64,000 nt of DNA from Embiotoca jacksoni (Eukaryota > Chordata > Actinopteri > Embiotocidae). The notes beneath the pieces were generated by a model that saw nothing but the letters and a program-made list of their open reading frames with translations, was not told the DNA's origin and made no database searches. This document shows, piece after piece, positions 1-13,170 of the stretch (positions within the stretch are counted from its first letter, which is position 1; each line of letters opens with the position of its first letter). The stretch covers positions 2,830,001-2,894,000 of the forward strand of contig JAKOON010000008.1 in NCBI GenBank assembly GCA_022577435.1. Direction: 5' to 3'. A program made the translations under genes and the position numbers.

Positions 1-99
1 TTTTGTTCGACATGAAAACGTTTCTCTTACAAAACAATGTAGAAAAGGTGCTTGAGGTATTTTAGAAATTGTGCTTTCTGTGGTTTTATTTTATATAAC

Positions 100-265
100 A
101 TAGTTATTTACAATCAGTACATTCTCAGTGAAGTTCATTGTTTCAATGCACTGAGGTCATTTTGAACAAAAAATTGACATCCACGTTATTGTCAATATAT
201 GAATGCCGCAATTTGTTAACTTCCTAACATCGGTATCGGTATTACAAATTCAGTATCAGTCAAAC
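100..265 (+). repeat. Interspersed repeat, copy A
   Basis: The stretch holds AATGCACTGAGGTCATTTT followed about 80 bp later by a CGGTATCGGTAT segment and CAGTATCAGTC. The same order (AATGCACTGACGTCATTTT, then ATTGGTATC and CAGTATCGGCC) recurs at 37385-37570 in the same orientation. The two copies are diverged but clearly related, so this is a dispersed repeat. The family is not identified with certainty. Confidence 0.55.
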
Positions 266-2119
266 TTTAGTTTTTCCCCTCCAGTTTTTCTGCTTGGCTC
301 TAGCACTATATTTATCACTCAATAAAATGCTCCTATCCCACTTTTGCAGGCAGTATTGATGGGCTTGAAGGAGGGAAGAGGTTCATTTTGGGCCTCAGAA
401 TAGGTGGTTTCTGACGGGTCAATGTGTAATCTGTTCACGCTGTAATTCCATTCTCTTCAGCTCTACAGCAGAAGCACTGAGGTTTAATCAAGTCAGAAGT
501 CATGTCTCAAGACTCCCACCGTCTCAAGGTGAAAACCCTGAGTCAGATCTCACCTACAGTATAAAGCAAGTTTATGAGCAGAAAAATGTTAACATCAGCA
601 CAGCCGAATGTCCAGCTGACAGAGGATGGAAGAGAGCTTGACATTAATGTTCAACTGCAGCAAAGTTTGTCTGAGGACGAAGAGATCAGGATAGCTGAGG
701 TAGAGTTTCTCATTAAATTGGTGGACTGAAACTCTGTTTTAAAAGTCAAGCTGGAAAAGACATAATTCACCCTCAGATTCAGAGCTTTAATTGACAGCAT
801 TGTTAAAATGTTTGCACAAATTGTGAAATACCGGTGCATGATTACCCAGATGCATAAAGAGCAAGACAGATAAATACAAATGTATGACTGTTTTCGCAGG
901 TGTATCTGAAATTAACCGCTTATCATATCAACGGGCTCCAGTTCATCAAAACAGAAAGGCCTTCTCCTTCAGTTGTCTCTGAAACAAATTTAGAGACGAC
1001 AGCAGGGAGAATACAGCAGCTCCAGACTATCAGTTTCCCTGAGCGGTTCTTTGGTGTTTCAGATAAAAGCGTCTTCCCACTGCGTTGCCTGCTGTCAAAA
1101 AGCACTGATTCAAAGCTGCACACAGAAAGAAGGTGGACATTGATTTTTGGCCTTTGCTGGATCGAAGCCCAATGGTGTGACACACTAACAACAACTTATT
1201 GTTTGTGTGTGTGTGTGTGAGGTGAAGTGCACTATTGTGGACAAGCATGTGTGACATTTCTGTTTTCTGATGTGTCGGCTGAGTGTGAAACCACACATAA
1301 AGTTCACGTATTACCTTTGTGACAACCAACAAATTCTAAATTTGAATATCCTGTAGTGTTTTCTATCATGACACAGCATCAGTACACCAACACAATCAAG
1401 TGGCACTGCAGGAAATCTGCCTATGAAGCCCTCCCTGACGCTATCATCCATCTCAAATGATACGTGCAATACATCACATCAACCAAAAGGTGGTGCTCTG
1501 CTTCTCCTTTGTTCTCCCTCACTGCACTGAAAAGCATGTACGTAAGGAGAAAGTGTGGGTTGAATCAATTGAAAGAAAAATGACACTAAAAGAGGAAAAA
1601 GGATAGACTTGAAGAATATATATGTATCTGTAAGGGAAAGAAATGTTAATAGAGGATTAAGTGGCATTGCAAACCACTTCCCTAACAGACAAGGATAAGA
1701 CCTGGAGGAGAAAAGCCGAGGGTGGTTGGCAGAACCTCTGCACCCATTACTTCCTGTGTGCAGAATACCAATGAAGAAGGACACGACGCAGGCAGCCTAT
1801 CAAAGCATCCTCTCATTCCCTCACATTTCCACTGACCGAAGCACAAACAGCAAGCCTGACAGGTAGAAGTTTGTACTACAAAAAGCTGTTGATGAACCAA
1901 ATGTCCTCATCAAACAAAAACAGTTTCTATTTATAGTCACCATGTTTTGTGTCAACACAGACAGCATCTCTCTTTATAACAAGGAAGGACACTGCGCTGA
2001 CAGATACTTAATAATTACGTGCTTTTAAGTGCTGTTGAATGATAATCTTGTATCTCCACAAACACCAGCTATTTGAATGTTTTAACCGCAGTTTGTTTAT
2101 TTGGCCTCTCGGCGCTACG

Positions 2120-2325
2120 CTGACATTCTGTACACGTCATCCATTCGTTCATTCAAGTATTCGTTTCATTCCTTTGTGAATCCATCCGACCACTCGCGTC
2201 CATAAAATTGCTCATTCACGCTTTATTCACACTCGTTCATTCATCCATTCATTCACGCTGACACCAAGTGCAGTCTGATTATATTTTGGCTTGGCTGTTA
2301 ATCCATTCATTCATTCATCACAGTT
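2120..2325. repeat. Degenerate (TTCA)n tract
   Basis: Repeated TTCATTCATCCATTCATTCA-like units are interrupted by unique bases across about 200 bp, for example at 2146-2170, 2236-2260 and 2300-2322. It looks like an old, broken tetranucleotide microsatellite. Confidence 0.65.
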
Positions 2326-3959
2326 GCTATTTAAATCCGTGTGAAGCGTCAGCCGTTACCGTTCATTAGATTATGTGTAGATCATATTTTTATCTTTTTT
2401 TTTTTATTTATTTTTTTTAAACAAACCAGACTGAACCAGAGCCACGCTTTCTGTTAAAAAAAACAAAACACAGAAGTTTAAGTTTCTAGCTTGGGCTGCA
2501 CCGTAAACCTGCAGCATCACGAGTCCTCAACATGATTTCACCTCAATGCTGACGGTGACTGCCTCTGCAGTGTGGACAAAGTGTGAGAAACTATTTACTC
2601 AAATTCTGCAAAACTTTTCATGCACCATAAGGATGTTCCTGAACTTGATAGCTCAGACAGGAGGCTTTTAATGTACATTTTTATCACTTGCTCTAAAAAG
2701 TGTAAATGTAACTGTTGATCTCACAAAATGTCCTCAACAGATTTATTTTTGCAACAGATGCTGACATCCAGAGGGACTTAGAGTAAGCAAGCAGGTTGAG
2801 TTCAGCATCTTTCCATATAGCTCAAAATGATACTGTAGGTTCCTATTGAAAGTGGGATTAAACCTTCTGGTTCTTTAACCCACACCACACCTTTAGAGGA
2901 TAGGTTTGCATTTTTTCAACTGTACATATAAACAATACTTTTACATTCTCACATGTAGATTGAACAAGTTGTTGGTCGCTGTTATTGATCCTCCTTGATC
3001 AAGTAGGTATCTTCCAAAGTTAATCTTTTTACTACAAAAGTAGGTTTGGTAGAAGTTTTTCCAGAGCTGTGGTGGAGGTATAAAAATCAATTTTGTGCAT
3101 AAAACCAATGTCAAATTTAGAAGATACAAACCTGATTTGATTTAGTGCACTTGCTAAAGCCCAATTTTAGCTTCTGATGAAAGAAATCAAGGAGTGCAAA
3201 TTTTAAACCCCATCTCTTATACTGGCATCTCATTGGGATGGATCTATTCATGGCCAGTATGAAGAAAAGGAAAGACCTCTATAATTTTCTTACATGCTGC
3301 AGAAGTTGTATTAAATGTGACAAGATGGTTGGTATCTGCCAACCTCAAAACTTGAACCCATGCAAAGGTTTCTGCATAGGTTTGTGATGCCCCATTTGAC
3401 ATTACACTCATTTCCCTAATCTCTGTAACAGAGGCAGGGAGTGAAATGAGAAGCATTATATAAAAAGAAAAGACCAGAATGTCCCTAAGAAATCCGTTAA
3501 GACATCCAGTGTTTGTCCGGAGTGTCTGTTTATGAGATCATGTGGAGTTGCATGTAACTTGTAGTCAGAGAAAAAAAAATCACAATGATTCTAAACAAAC
3601 AGAATGTCATCCACAGTGAAATCCACATTGACTATCAGATAATAAACAGCTAAAAGGAAGGCTATTTTTGGGCAAAGCAGTGATTTGTAAGGGGATAAGC
3701 TTTAGGGTGTACGGGTGGGAATAACACATTGCAAATGTAATTGCCACTCTCCCCATCGTCAGGCAGCTGTTGTCAACGCAATCAAACGGCTGCGAGAAAC
3801 GAGGTGAGGTAAGCAAATGCAGCCTGCAGCGCCGGAGATGGCGGTGACTCTGAGATAAACAGATTCTGTCGAGGAAGAAACGTCTGTCTGGGCTTCGGAT
3901 TTAATATTCAGCACGGCGCCCGCTCTGACTCACAATTGCATATCCATCTAAAAGGCTGA

Positions 3960-4460
3960 GCACCAACGCAGCAGAAAGAGGCAGAGGGGAGAGAAGGGAA
4001 GGGAAGGGAAAAAGTAACAGGTATGACAGTTCAAAGGCTGATGATAGACCTGGAGGGGAGAGAGCTGTTTGGTGTAAGGGACATAATGGGGGCGGGGCAG
4101 GATGCGGACCTTGAGGAGAGAACGGGGTTAGAGGAGGTAATGGGACAGATATAGCGGTGAAGGGACAGCAGCTAGAGAGGCCTAGAAAAAGGGAACAGAG
4201 CCTGGAGAGATGACATGATAGGAGAAAACGGTTGTTTATAGAACGCGGTGAGGAGAATCGACGCCACGCAACAGACATGACAGATGAGGAACGGAGGCGA
4301 GGGAGGAGACCGGGGTTTGAGTGACGGATATGACAGAGCAGGGACAGACGACACAGAGATGGTAGACTTCAAACAACAGACATGCAGATGAGGGACAGTA
4401 TCTAGAGGAGAGAGCAGGGTTTGAGTGACGGATGAGATGGGAGCGACGCGTAACTTGCTC
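3960..4460. repeat. Purine-rich minisatellite, period about 104 bp
   Basis: The plus strand is strongly purine-rich (GGGAAGGGAAGGGA at the start). A unit recurs with drift: GGGTTTGAGTGACGGAT occurs at 4313 and again at 4417, and an ACATG(A)CAGATGAGG segment near 4274 recurs near 4380. A weaker version, GAGAACGGGGTTAGAGGAGG, lies near 4117. The long open frames here (such as 4172-4714 minus) reflect composition only. Confidence 0.6.
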
Positions 4461-5589
4461 GCGAGGTAGCGCTCGGTTTCATGGATGTGACAGTACAAAT
4501 GGTGTAATCTGCAAAAGATGAGAGACACAGAGTGGACAGGATGAAGACAGCAGCTCGTGCTGGACTTGTTACTCTGAGAAGTTACAACAGCATCATTTCC
4601 TTTCCAGGCTACCAAAAGAAAACAAGTGCAGATACAGATAGGATGTCCAACTGTCATCTCACTGGAATATTTATACCTGCACAAACACAACTGTACTGCT
4701 GTTCCCATTATCAAATAGTGGGAGTTTGTCCATCCGGGTGGAGTTAGTCCTAATTATCCGCTGACAGGCGCTGGATGCCAAGAGATGGTATCAGCTCTAT
4801 AGTCGAACAAATCTCCTTCCCTCATACATTACAACATAGCCATGCTACAATGAGCATTTGATAATCAATCTTTGAGGTTTGCTCTTGAATTTTAAGGTAC
4901 TTTTTTTAAACCTGAAAAGATCCGATAGGGAGTCTGAAAGGACTTCAATTTGATGAGTCCATTCACTTGTAGATTCACATTTGATGAAATGCTGCTTAAC
5001 CTTATGAACCCCTTGGCTATATTCAGGGTGCACTACGCACAAATTCAAACAAGACTAGTGGGTGTAACTATGAATACATTCATGTTACTTCAAACTATTT
5101 TTCTTGCCAGCAATTAACCGCACAGACGAGAAATTAGCAGTGGTGGAAAGGTCAAGTCGTAATGATTCATTTGCTATGCGCTGCACCGCGCTGTGATAAA
5201 TACTTCCTGCACAATTGAACCAAGAGGAAGGGATGTGAATTTGAATGCACTGTGCATCTCTAACCCTCTGAGGTTAACCTTGTAACTTGTGGGAGCAGGG
5301 TTACCGCTGAACTCAAATTAACTGTTATATTCCTCATAAACAGGAAGAGTTGTTATAATTGTACAAATACATGGAACATTTGTGAAAGCTCTGACAGTGT
5401 GGTTTATAGTGTGACGTTTATAGAAATGGCAGAGGCCATGGAAGTTCATTTTTCATTGGATGTTAAGCTAATATACAGAAAGTTTTGCCATGTAGAGTAT
5501 ATTTTTATAACATAGGATAGTTTACATCAGAGGAAAATCATCTTTTCTCGCTCTGCCTTTGTATTTCCTGCAGTACATTCCTGGCCAGT

Positions 5590-5950
5590 TCGCTAGCTAA
5601 ATTGTTAGCGTCTGTGGCTTCTCGATTCCGGTGTCGTAACCACAAGGTGACGAGTTTCATTTAAAGGTATCATTAGACTGCATGTTCCCTGCAAGAGGCA
5701 CCCGCAGTTCCTCAAATGGCCACTTGAGGCTGGTTTCAAAAATTAATCAATCCCCACAGACCCCCATGTTAAAATTCCCATCTTTACAGCAGAAATAAAC
5801 ATGTCTACAGCCTCTTTTCCCATTTTTGGATCAGCCGGGAGTGAGGTTGAATCAAGTGCTGCCAAAATGAGCGACCCAACTTAGCTTCATAATTGCCAAA
5901 CCTGTAGGTGATGTCATAGATAATACATCCATCTTTTAAATAACATCCGA
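5590..5950 (-). repeat. Teleost interspersed repeat (non-coding), reverse copy
   Basis: The segment around 5703-5770 (AGTTCCTCAAATGGCCACTT, then GAGGCTGGTTTC) aligns with the reverse complement of 52196-52260 in this window. The stretch after it (TTTACAGCAGAAATAAACATG, then CAGCCTCTTTTCCC) matches a short repeat I know to be widespread in percomorph genomes. No coding capacity is seen. Confidence 0.6.
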
Positions 5951-8382
5951 GGTTCCCTGCCCTCTGTGCCAGTTTGTTATTTGAACTCTGTGCAAACCTA
6001 TCCAGCCTTTATTCCCCAGTGATTGTCGTTCTGGGTTTTGCTCTCTTGTTTTTTTGCCTCTTCCTGTTCCCCCGGATTGTTTTCCTGCCCAGCTTGAACC
6101 TTTTGTGCAGAAGCATCTTCAGTAAAGACTTCTGCTTTTACACACTGTTTTGGAGTCTGGCTTTTTGGTCCTGTCAGTTCTGCTCTATAGAGTTATGGTT
6201 TAGAAATTAAGATGTCAACACTTGAATTATTTAGACAATAATGTCAATTATTATATGAAATGGTAAGAAGCAAATTGTACTGTAAATTGCATTACTATTT
6301 AACTCTGGTGTTTCAGTTGTATGCTTTCATGTTGTGCCTTTAGTTTAATTTGTGTATGTAAAGGCAAAAAGACTCCAATGATAAAATGGACCGGCTTGCT
6401 GAATTGTTAGTATTATACACGTTTTGCAGAGCGTTCATCATCTGACCGCGTATCATAATGCAGATGCTGATGCCTCCTGGGCTCCAAAAATATTTTAAAA
6501 AGCTGTTTCTCTAAGTTTTCAAAGTTCCTGGGATTTCATCCAAAAGCAGAGTGCAGCTCTTTAATATTCTCCCCAGAAGCTCTTAATTTCCAACATCTTA
6601 TCTGCTTGTGCTGACCTCCAGATATTCAAACACAAGAGTGAAACAGCTGTTCAGGATACATTGGAAGGGAATCCAAATTTTCTGAATATAACACCTCAGC
6701 ATTTGGCACATTACTAGAAAAATCCAACATGGACTTCTGAGAACAAATTTGGAAACCGTTCAGCTCCACGCATCACCAATTTGCCAAAGTGACAGAGCCA
6801 CCATTATGCAGATCAATCGATGTGACCAATCATTGTTCGACTAATCAATCACTTCAATGACTCTGCTGCCCGGCTGTGACTGATGGGACAATGAAAAGAC
6901 AAATCTTGAGAGCAGGGACTCTTGGATTGACAAGCAGATGGGCTGATTGAGCCCAGATCTACAGGGATATTGATAGATAGCTGCTGAAATGTACTTGGGC
7001 TGACTGTAGGATTGATTTGTGTAGTTGTGTCGGTGGTGGCATCAATAGTGTTTCACAGTGTCTCTCCCTGAATTGTCCTTCCAATCATTCACAGCGAACA
7101 GGAATGACTGGGAATCTCCTTTTTGAAGATAAGCCTTTAAATCAAGCGTCAAGTCACTGCAGCTAATCATACACTGCGAAATGTCTGCAATCAGTTAGGT
7201 TTCAGTTGACCATTTGTAAAATCCTTCCCTCGGACTGTGATTGTCTAATTATAGCTTAGCAGCTGTAATTGGTCACAGCAGGCCTTCACATGTTTCTCCA
7301 CATTGTTTCACGAGGCGGTGTGCACAAAGCTGCAGTGACAGAGTTATTCTGCATTTTTTTACATATATAAACACATATATATATATTTACAAATATACAA
7401 GTGTTAGGAATGGACTAAACTGTCCTTTTGCCCTGATTTACAGATGGTCACTAATGCCTGGCTAATTAGTTTCCTCCGGTAGAGGAATGACCTTACTTAC
7501 CTCCAAGGCCAGTTGTTAGCTTATCATTAGCTAACTCATCGATTAGATGAATCAAGTGCTGGTTTAACATCAGTCCCAGGTCCTATCAACTGCCACAACA
7601 AGTTTTATGGCCATCTTAGCAACCTTGTTCTGCTCTGTATTGGATTAGGGGAAAATGACTTGATGGTCACTTTGACAAACTCAGCAGTTTATCCTTAATC
7701 TCCATGAATCATACATTTCAAATAAACAATTTTTTTTTTAAATGTAACCCCAAAGTACATGTGTATCTCTATAGTTGAGTCACTTTAGTATCTATAACCC
7801 AATATTGTTCATATAGTTTACAATTGAACTATGTTATGTTAGAAAGAAATAACAGTTTCACATTACATTCATTCTCATATTTTACTGCAACATTCTGGAA
7901 AAATAGTTTCACGCTGCAATATGAGAACATATTACTCCTTTACTTCCATAGATTATCAGCTACGCTATAGACATTCAGAAATCCAGGTTTGGTTGACCGA
8001 ATATCAGGTATGTATCTATAAAATGCATATTTAATTATTATTGAATTCTCTTTTCTCTTCTCTTTTTAATACAAGCAGGTAATAATATAAAGTCAGCTAG
8101 AGAGGGCGTTATCAACTAGCTCATGTTGCTCAGGTTATTGCTAGTTAAGTGTTAAATTCTGCCTGTGACAGTTGTCAGAAACAATCAACACAGAAATAAG
8201 AAACCTGCTTTGGTCCAATTATATTTGACGTCAAGGAGCCATTGCTTCAAAAATGTCCTTGAACCATATCGTTGTAAACAACATGTAAACATGTGCCACG
8301 CCAGAACAGGAAGCTCTGTGAAAAGGGTGCTTACAAACATCCTGTAAACTTATGTGACTGACCAACGTTTGACCAGTTTTAC

Positions 8383-8476
8383 CTTGACCAGCTCCTTCTG
8401 AGGCCAGATCTGAATGGGCTCCACCTGCTGGGGCGTCTGGGTCTGAATGCCGTAGGTGTTCAGAAAGACCTGCAGT
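8383..8476 (-). CDS. phkb: phkb exon (10th visible)
   Basis: This exon encodes R(split)-LQVFLNTYG, then IQTQTPQQVEPIQIWPQKE and LVK. It is 94 nt, with 1 nt completing the Arg codon begun in the previous exon, followed by 31 whole codons. The acceptor reads TGTGTCTTCAG|A and the donor AAG|GTAAAAC. A second in-frame AG lies 7 nt into the exon (CTGCAG|GTC), but only the upstream site keeps the phase with the preceding exon, which ends in AG. The sequence is nearly identical to mammalian PHKB at the end of the glucoamylase-like region. The next exon is outside the window to the left. Confidence 0.95.
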
Positions 8477-9554
8477 CTGAAGACACACATACACAAAATG
8501 ACAATGTTAAACAGAAAACTAAACAAACCACACCACTACTCTGCCTCTGGTGTCCTACAAAATTAAGACAATGAAAACATATTAAAAAGAAAAAATTCAA
8601 ACTGTTTAAAGCACAAGATTTCCTTAAAGATTTATATATTTTGAAAGTTAAAGTAACGTGTTCTATTCAAGATCCCGACGACATTATTTTTCTTATACTT
8701 TTAACTCCTAAAAGGTAAAAAAAAAGCTAAATTTGATTATTCTATATCTGCGCTGTCAAAGTAGGTCTTACATTGGTCAAATTTGTAAAGAACATTACTC
8801 CACACTGCTCCCACAGGTAATTAGTGGTTGTAAGTAAGCAACATGTTTGAAGCTTGAAATTTTCATTTTATTTAACCACGTGTCATATTTGTATAAACAT
8901 ATAAACTGTCAAAGATAAGACTCCGGTATCTCAAACCAGTCCACATCCACGTCTGCACTTTATTTAATAGCAAAGAGGTATTTATAATAAGAGGCAGGTA
9001 ATACACACAAACTTAAACATAAGAGAGTCTCCTGGCGAGACAAGTCTGGCCAATAGATTCTACACCTTGATGCTTCTGTCATTTTATTAACTCAACCTTT
9101 ACTTCAGGTGAACATCTCCTCAATGAGGAAGATAGCTCAGGTGAATCATTTGCATAAAGATGGTTACCTAAAAAAAAAAAAAAAAAACTACTGACCTATA
9201 TTCATGCTATATTCATGCTGTCCTGTTTGTCCAAACTCCTAAAATCGCAGGTCAGCTTCGACCTACGTGGCCCTCAGGCACAACCATCAGGCTTTACATC
9301 TGGTCATAGCAAAATAACTGCTGCAACTGCTGTTGATGATGACACTGTTAACTCCCTTGATTAAAAAAAAAAGAAGCTATATTGTGCTACACTCTTCGTA
9401 AATCTATACAAGGCTTTGATTAAACGCTGCTTTCTTTCTGTGAGTTTTGATGTTGTTTCTGCTAACAACTGGTTCAAATCATCTCTTTGCCTTGAAGTCT
9501 AAATTGAACTGGACTGAGCACACTAGTAAATCTTTTGGACAGATGACCTCACAT

Positions 9555-10176
9555 GATCTTTCAACAATTTTTGATATATTGCAGACTTATACTTGAATCA
9601 ATGACTGCAAGCCTCCCAGTCCCTGAGGCAGCAAAACAACCCCAAAATATAATAGTACCACCTCCATGCATCACAGTTGGCATGCGGGTCTTGTCTTCAA
9701 AAACTGTTTGGGTCTGCGCCAAACATCTCTATTGTTACTGTGACCAAAACAACTCCATCTTTGATTCTTCTGTCCAGAGTACAGTTTTCAAAAGGCCTGA
9801 TCTTTGCCTGTATGTTCAGTGGAAAACTGTTTTCCTCCAATGGTTTTTTTTGGACAGTGAAAGCTTTTTCCTGGCATACCGCCCAATCAGGTCAAATTTG
9901 TGCAAACCCTCTCTGATTGGAGACTCAGACACTTTGACAACACGAGTTGCAATAGTGACCTACAGATGCTGGGATGACATTTTTAAAGACTTATTTTTGC
10001 ATCAAACAGTCAGTTCTTGGTCTGAATTTGGTGGAACAGCTGGCCCTTGATACATAGAACGTCATTTCAAATCTACACCTCCTGTTGGAGATTTTCCTTC
10101 ATTTCAAATCATTTCTTTTTCTCGCAGACTTATCCACGACCTTTTTTTTGAAGGCCCTCGAGAGCTCTTTAGGCAT
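9555..10176 (-). pseudogene. Decayed Tc1-like DDE transposase
   Basis: Read on the minus strand, the sequence opens at 10176 with MPKELSRAF, the usual start of one teleost Tc1-like transposase family. At about 9690-9600 it gives MPTVMHGGGTIIFWGCFAAS and then GTGRLAVID, which is the Tc1 KHGGG/GCFSAAGTG block between the catalytic aspartates. Between these, the frame is broken by many indels. The following QQDNDPKHT block is not recognisable. The plus-strand open frame 9553-10050 is only the antisense of this pseudogene. The element is old and immobile. Its outer limits are unclear, possibly extending to about 9480 and 10330. Confidence 0.75.
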
Positions 10177-11353
10177 GATGAAACTATTCACTTCTATAGC
10201 AAAGTAACTCAAAATGTCAGATGTTTAAATTAGACAGGATCCACCTGTCTTTTCCTAAGGATGTTCTAATCATTTGCATCTAATCTGCAATCCCTGATTC
10301 ACTAGTTCATGATTTGTTTGAGGGTGTGATAAATATATTACTTTTTTCATGTTACAAATCTATTGTTTTTATTTATTTGAAATATAAAAATTACTACCGA
10401 AGCAATTTTTTGTTTGAACAGATCACCTTTACTAACAAGCCCTACTTCAAAGAGGATAAAACATTTGCTTGGCCAAATATTTAAAAAGAACAATGTATGT
10501 ACACATACTGACTTTTTCACTGTAAATCTTTATCTCAGTGAGGTTTCCTGAGTAAATAAAGTTTAACTAACCAACTTAATTTAGAAATTTAGGCATTTTA
10601 CACAGCTATTGCCCATTTGAAGCTAATCAGTGGCTCCCTTAACTGCAGTTTGGGAAATAAACATCCCAAACTGATTAATTTATATCAGCCCAATAATACT
10701 GAAACAGTTTTACAACAGTAGAATCTCCCTAGAAATATACAACAGACTCTGTTGACCCATGAATCTTTCTGTGCAGATTTATCTTTTTGAAAACCTACTA
10801 TGGGGCCAGAACAGTGACATTAAAGCCCAAATAGCCTCATGATCTACAGCTTAATGAGTCTGTAGGTGTTGAAGCCACAGCTGTGTCGATACAACGTTAA
10901 TAAATCTATTAACCATGTGTTCCTGTAAATATTTAACTCACATAAATTAATTCTATTGAAGATCTTTATCTATAGAAAGCTTCTATGCTGCCTGTATTGA
11001 AGCACAGTGTTCATACGTAGGAAAGCAGAAGTCAACTTCAGTAAAAAAGATGACATGGGAGACCTGACAGAGACTTGCAAGCAGCAGTAATTTTTGCTAC
11101 AGGTTAACAATTCACAGAATCATTTGACCCAGTTTAACACGTGCAGGCCCACACTCTCACCCATGTATTCAAGTGTGCAAACCCATGGACACATGTAGTC
11201 ATAATGACGAGAGTGACAGATGATGGCAGAGGTCAGGCCGAGCTCCAGCTTTCAGTGCGCACCACAATTACAGCGCTAAAAGAGCCGGCGAGGAGAGCTG
11301 AGAGGAAAATAACCTCGCTTTATGGCCTGCAACACATTAAGAGACACACATAT

Positions 11354-11355
<2 letters not shown>

Positions 11356-11446
<91 letters not shown>
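11356..11446. repeat. (CA)n microsatellite beside a phkb donor
   Basis: About 45 uninterrupted AC units on the plus strand, ending at 11446. In transcript sense it is a (GT)n tract beginning 5 nt after the GT of the exon 11452-11507 donor (GTAATTGTGTG...). Confidence 0.97.
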
Positions 11447-11448
<2 letters not shown>

Positions 11449-11451
11449 TAC

Positions 11452-11507
11452 CTCTGGCTCTCAGCTACCAAGGCCACGTGAATCACAACGTCGTTTTCTA
11501 TGGGACC
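11452..11507 (-). CDS. phkb: phkb exon (9th visible), 56 nt
   Basis: A 56-nt exon encodes GPIENDVVIHVALVAESQ plus two bases (AG) of an Arg codon finished by the next exon. It corresponds to the mammalian GPLENDLVVHVALIAESQR segment. The acceptor reads CTTTCACAG|GGT and the donor CAGAG|GTAATTG. It follows a 27-kb intron and is the most isolated exon in the window. Phase 0 entry and phase 2 exit match its neighbours exactly. Confidence 0.95.
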
Positions 11508-12956
11508 CTGTGAAAGAGACGGAGAACAGAGGGATTAATGCAGAATGAGCCGCCATTCTGGGACATGTTGCATCAGTGGTGGTTTTAAATGGCTCTGTGT
11601 GTTTTCTTCCTCTGAAAAAGCTGTAAATGTTCACTGGAACTATTGCAAACCTGTTGAATCCATACTGAAGAATTACAAAGGTTTAAATTCAAGTGCTTCT
11701 TCTCTTATTTCTCAGTCCTATCTGAACCTATATGAGCAAAGATGGAAAGAAACACACACGGCTGTTTTTTCAGCGAGATGAGTTTAAATGATATGAAATG
11801 GAGAAGTAGGAAACAGACATCAGATTTTAATACTGCCCAATACATATTGTGGATTCAAGCTTTGTATTGTTGGATTTGATGACAGAAATCCAAATTATAT
11901 GTGCTGTGGTCACAGGGAGTGTCTGATTGGCTGACCGGTTTCTTCTAAAATCCTTAAAATTACGCATTAATATTTTCCTTATTCTAACATACTTGTAAAA
12001 ATATTGGTGAGGGACAAAGTAAACACAAAATACAAAGACCGACTCAGCAGCACGGTAAACGGTAGGATTCTCTACAACATTTATTATTTATCATATACTT
12101 GGACACCTTATTATCTATTTCTAAACACTGCAACAACACAGCTGGACAATCGTCACAAGATATGCAGCAATCAAACTGCATAAATACTAAATAAAGATAC
12201 ATGCAGTCATGACTGGCCACAATACAGCAACACATCAGCCATGTAGCCTGCAGTGTGAATGCAAAGTGAAAGAAAAAATAATAAAAACTGGGAGAGACTC
12301 GAGACAGAAAGAGGAAAGAAACATTTGAGGTTTTTCTCTGCAGTTTTGTCAGAACCTTGGGCTTGAGGACAATCAGGGAAAACACAGGCAATAGACATTG
12401 TTTGTTTACTGGAGCATAAACCACATAGAAATGAAGCAGAAAACACTGAAAGAGACAACCTGAATATTTCAAATTTTCACCTCGTTCTCTTTATTTTTGG
12501 TTTCAAATGTAAATAAATTAAACATGCAGTCAACTTATCCTGGGTTTACAAGTCTGTGTAACAGTATTTTGATACCTTACAGCTTCTAAAATTCGCATGT
12601 ATGTGTCTTCCTCCCATTACATTTACTTATGATGCTTTATGTGTGTTAATAAGTGTGCATTTCTTTCTTCCTTTTCTCTGGCTTTTCTCTATCCCAGAGT
12701 TGAGGATATTGTTATATTCATGCGCATGTCAATGTCTCTCTATGTGTGTCCTTCAGTGCCTTTCATCTTCTCGTTTGTGATTTGCAGAAGTCCCATTTAG
12801 CTGTGTAATTCATATGTGTGTGTGTGTAAGTGAATTGTGAGCAGAGTCGATCATCTTCATTACATGGGGTGACTATTCAGGGACATTTAGGGAAGCAGGC
12901 AGCAGCATGTGACTCACAGGAGCAGCGGCCTTTCATCTCGCTCTTATTGTGAGGCT

Positions 12957-12958
<2 letters not shown>

Positions 12959-13022
<64 letters not shown>

Positions 13023-13170
13023 ACACACAAATACACAAATACACAAATATACAGATGCATACAGTACATGCACACACAGAGAACACGGGACACTGATGCT
13101 GGCGTGTGCAGAATTATAGTCAGTGACAGAGACGGAGAGCAACACACACACATGTAAGCCAGCGTCATGG

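Larger units (their letters stand above)
1..8382. other. phkb intron downstream of the last visible exon
   Basis: No exon was recognised here. The next expected coding segment, beginning with AYLQLGINEKLG-like sequence, is not visible, so this intron is longer than 8.3 kb. It contains an interspersed-repeat copy (about 100-265), a TTCA-rich tract (2120-2325), a purine-rich minisatellite (3960-4460), an old teleost repeat (about 5590-5950) and a short AT run near 7366-7384. The rest is AT-moderate unique-looking sequence with only short chance open frames. Confidence 0.7.
8477..11451. other. phkb intron between 9th and 10th visible exons
   Basis: This intron is 2,975 bp. It contains a decayed minus-strand Tc1-like transposase (9555-10176) with flanking remnants to about 10330, a poly(A) run near 9171-9187 and a (CA)n tract (11356-11446) that starts 5 bp inside the donor. 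Confidence 0.85.

Noticed and set aside
60..2000. Search for the next phkb exons (AYLQLGINEKLG, then RPIGCLGTSKIYR) in 1-8382
   Set aside because: No minus-strand frame reads these segments, so the exons are taken to lie outside the window.
4172..4714. 180-residue minus-strand frame
   Set aside because: It sits mostly in the purine-rich minisatellite, is composition-driven, and shows no domain.
5974..6210. 78-residue cysteine- and phenylalanine-rich plus-strand frame
   Set aside because: The surrounding sequence (TTTTGGAGTCTGGCTTTTTGG) looks like an old non-coding repeat tail. There is no homology or splice context to support a gene.
8383..8469. Alternative acceptor (CTGCAG|GTC) giving an 87-nt exon
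   Set aside because: It would break the phase with the preceding exon, which ends in two bases of an Arg codon. The upstream AG at 8477-8478 keeps it.
9553..10050. 165-residue plus-strand open frame
   Set aside because: It is antisense to the decayed Tc1-like transposase, whose own motifs (MPKELSRAF, MHGGG, GCFAASGTG) read on the minus strand.
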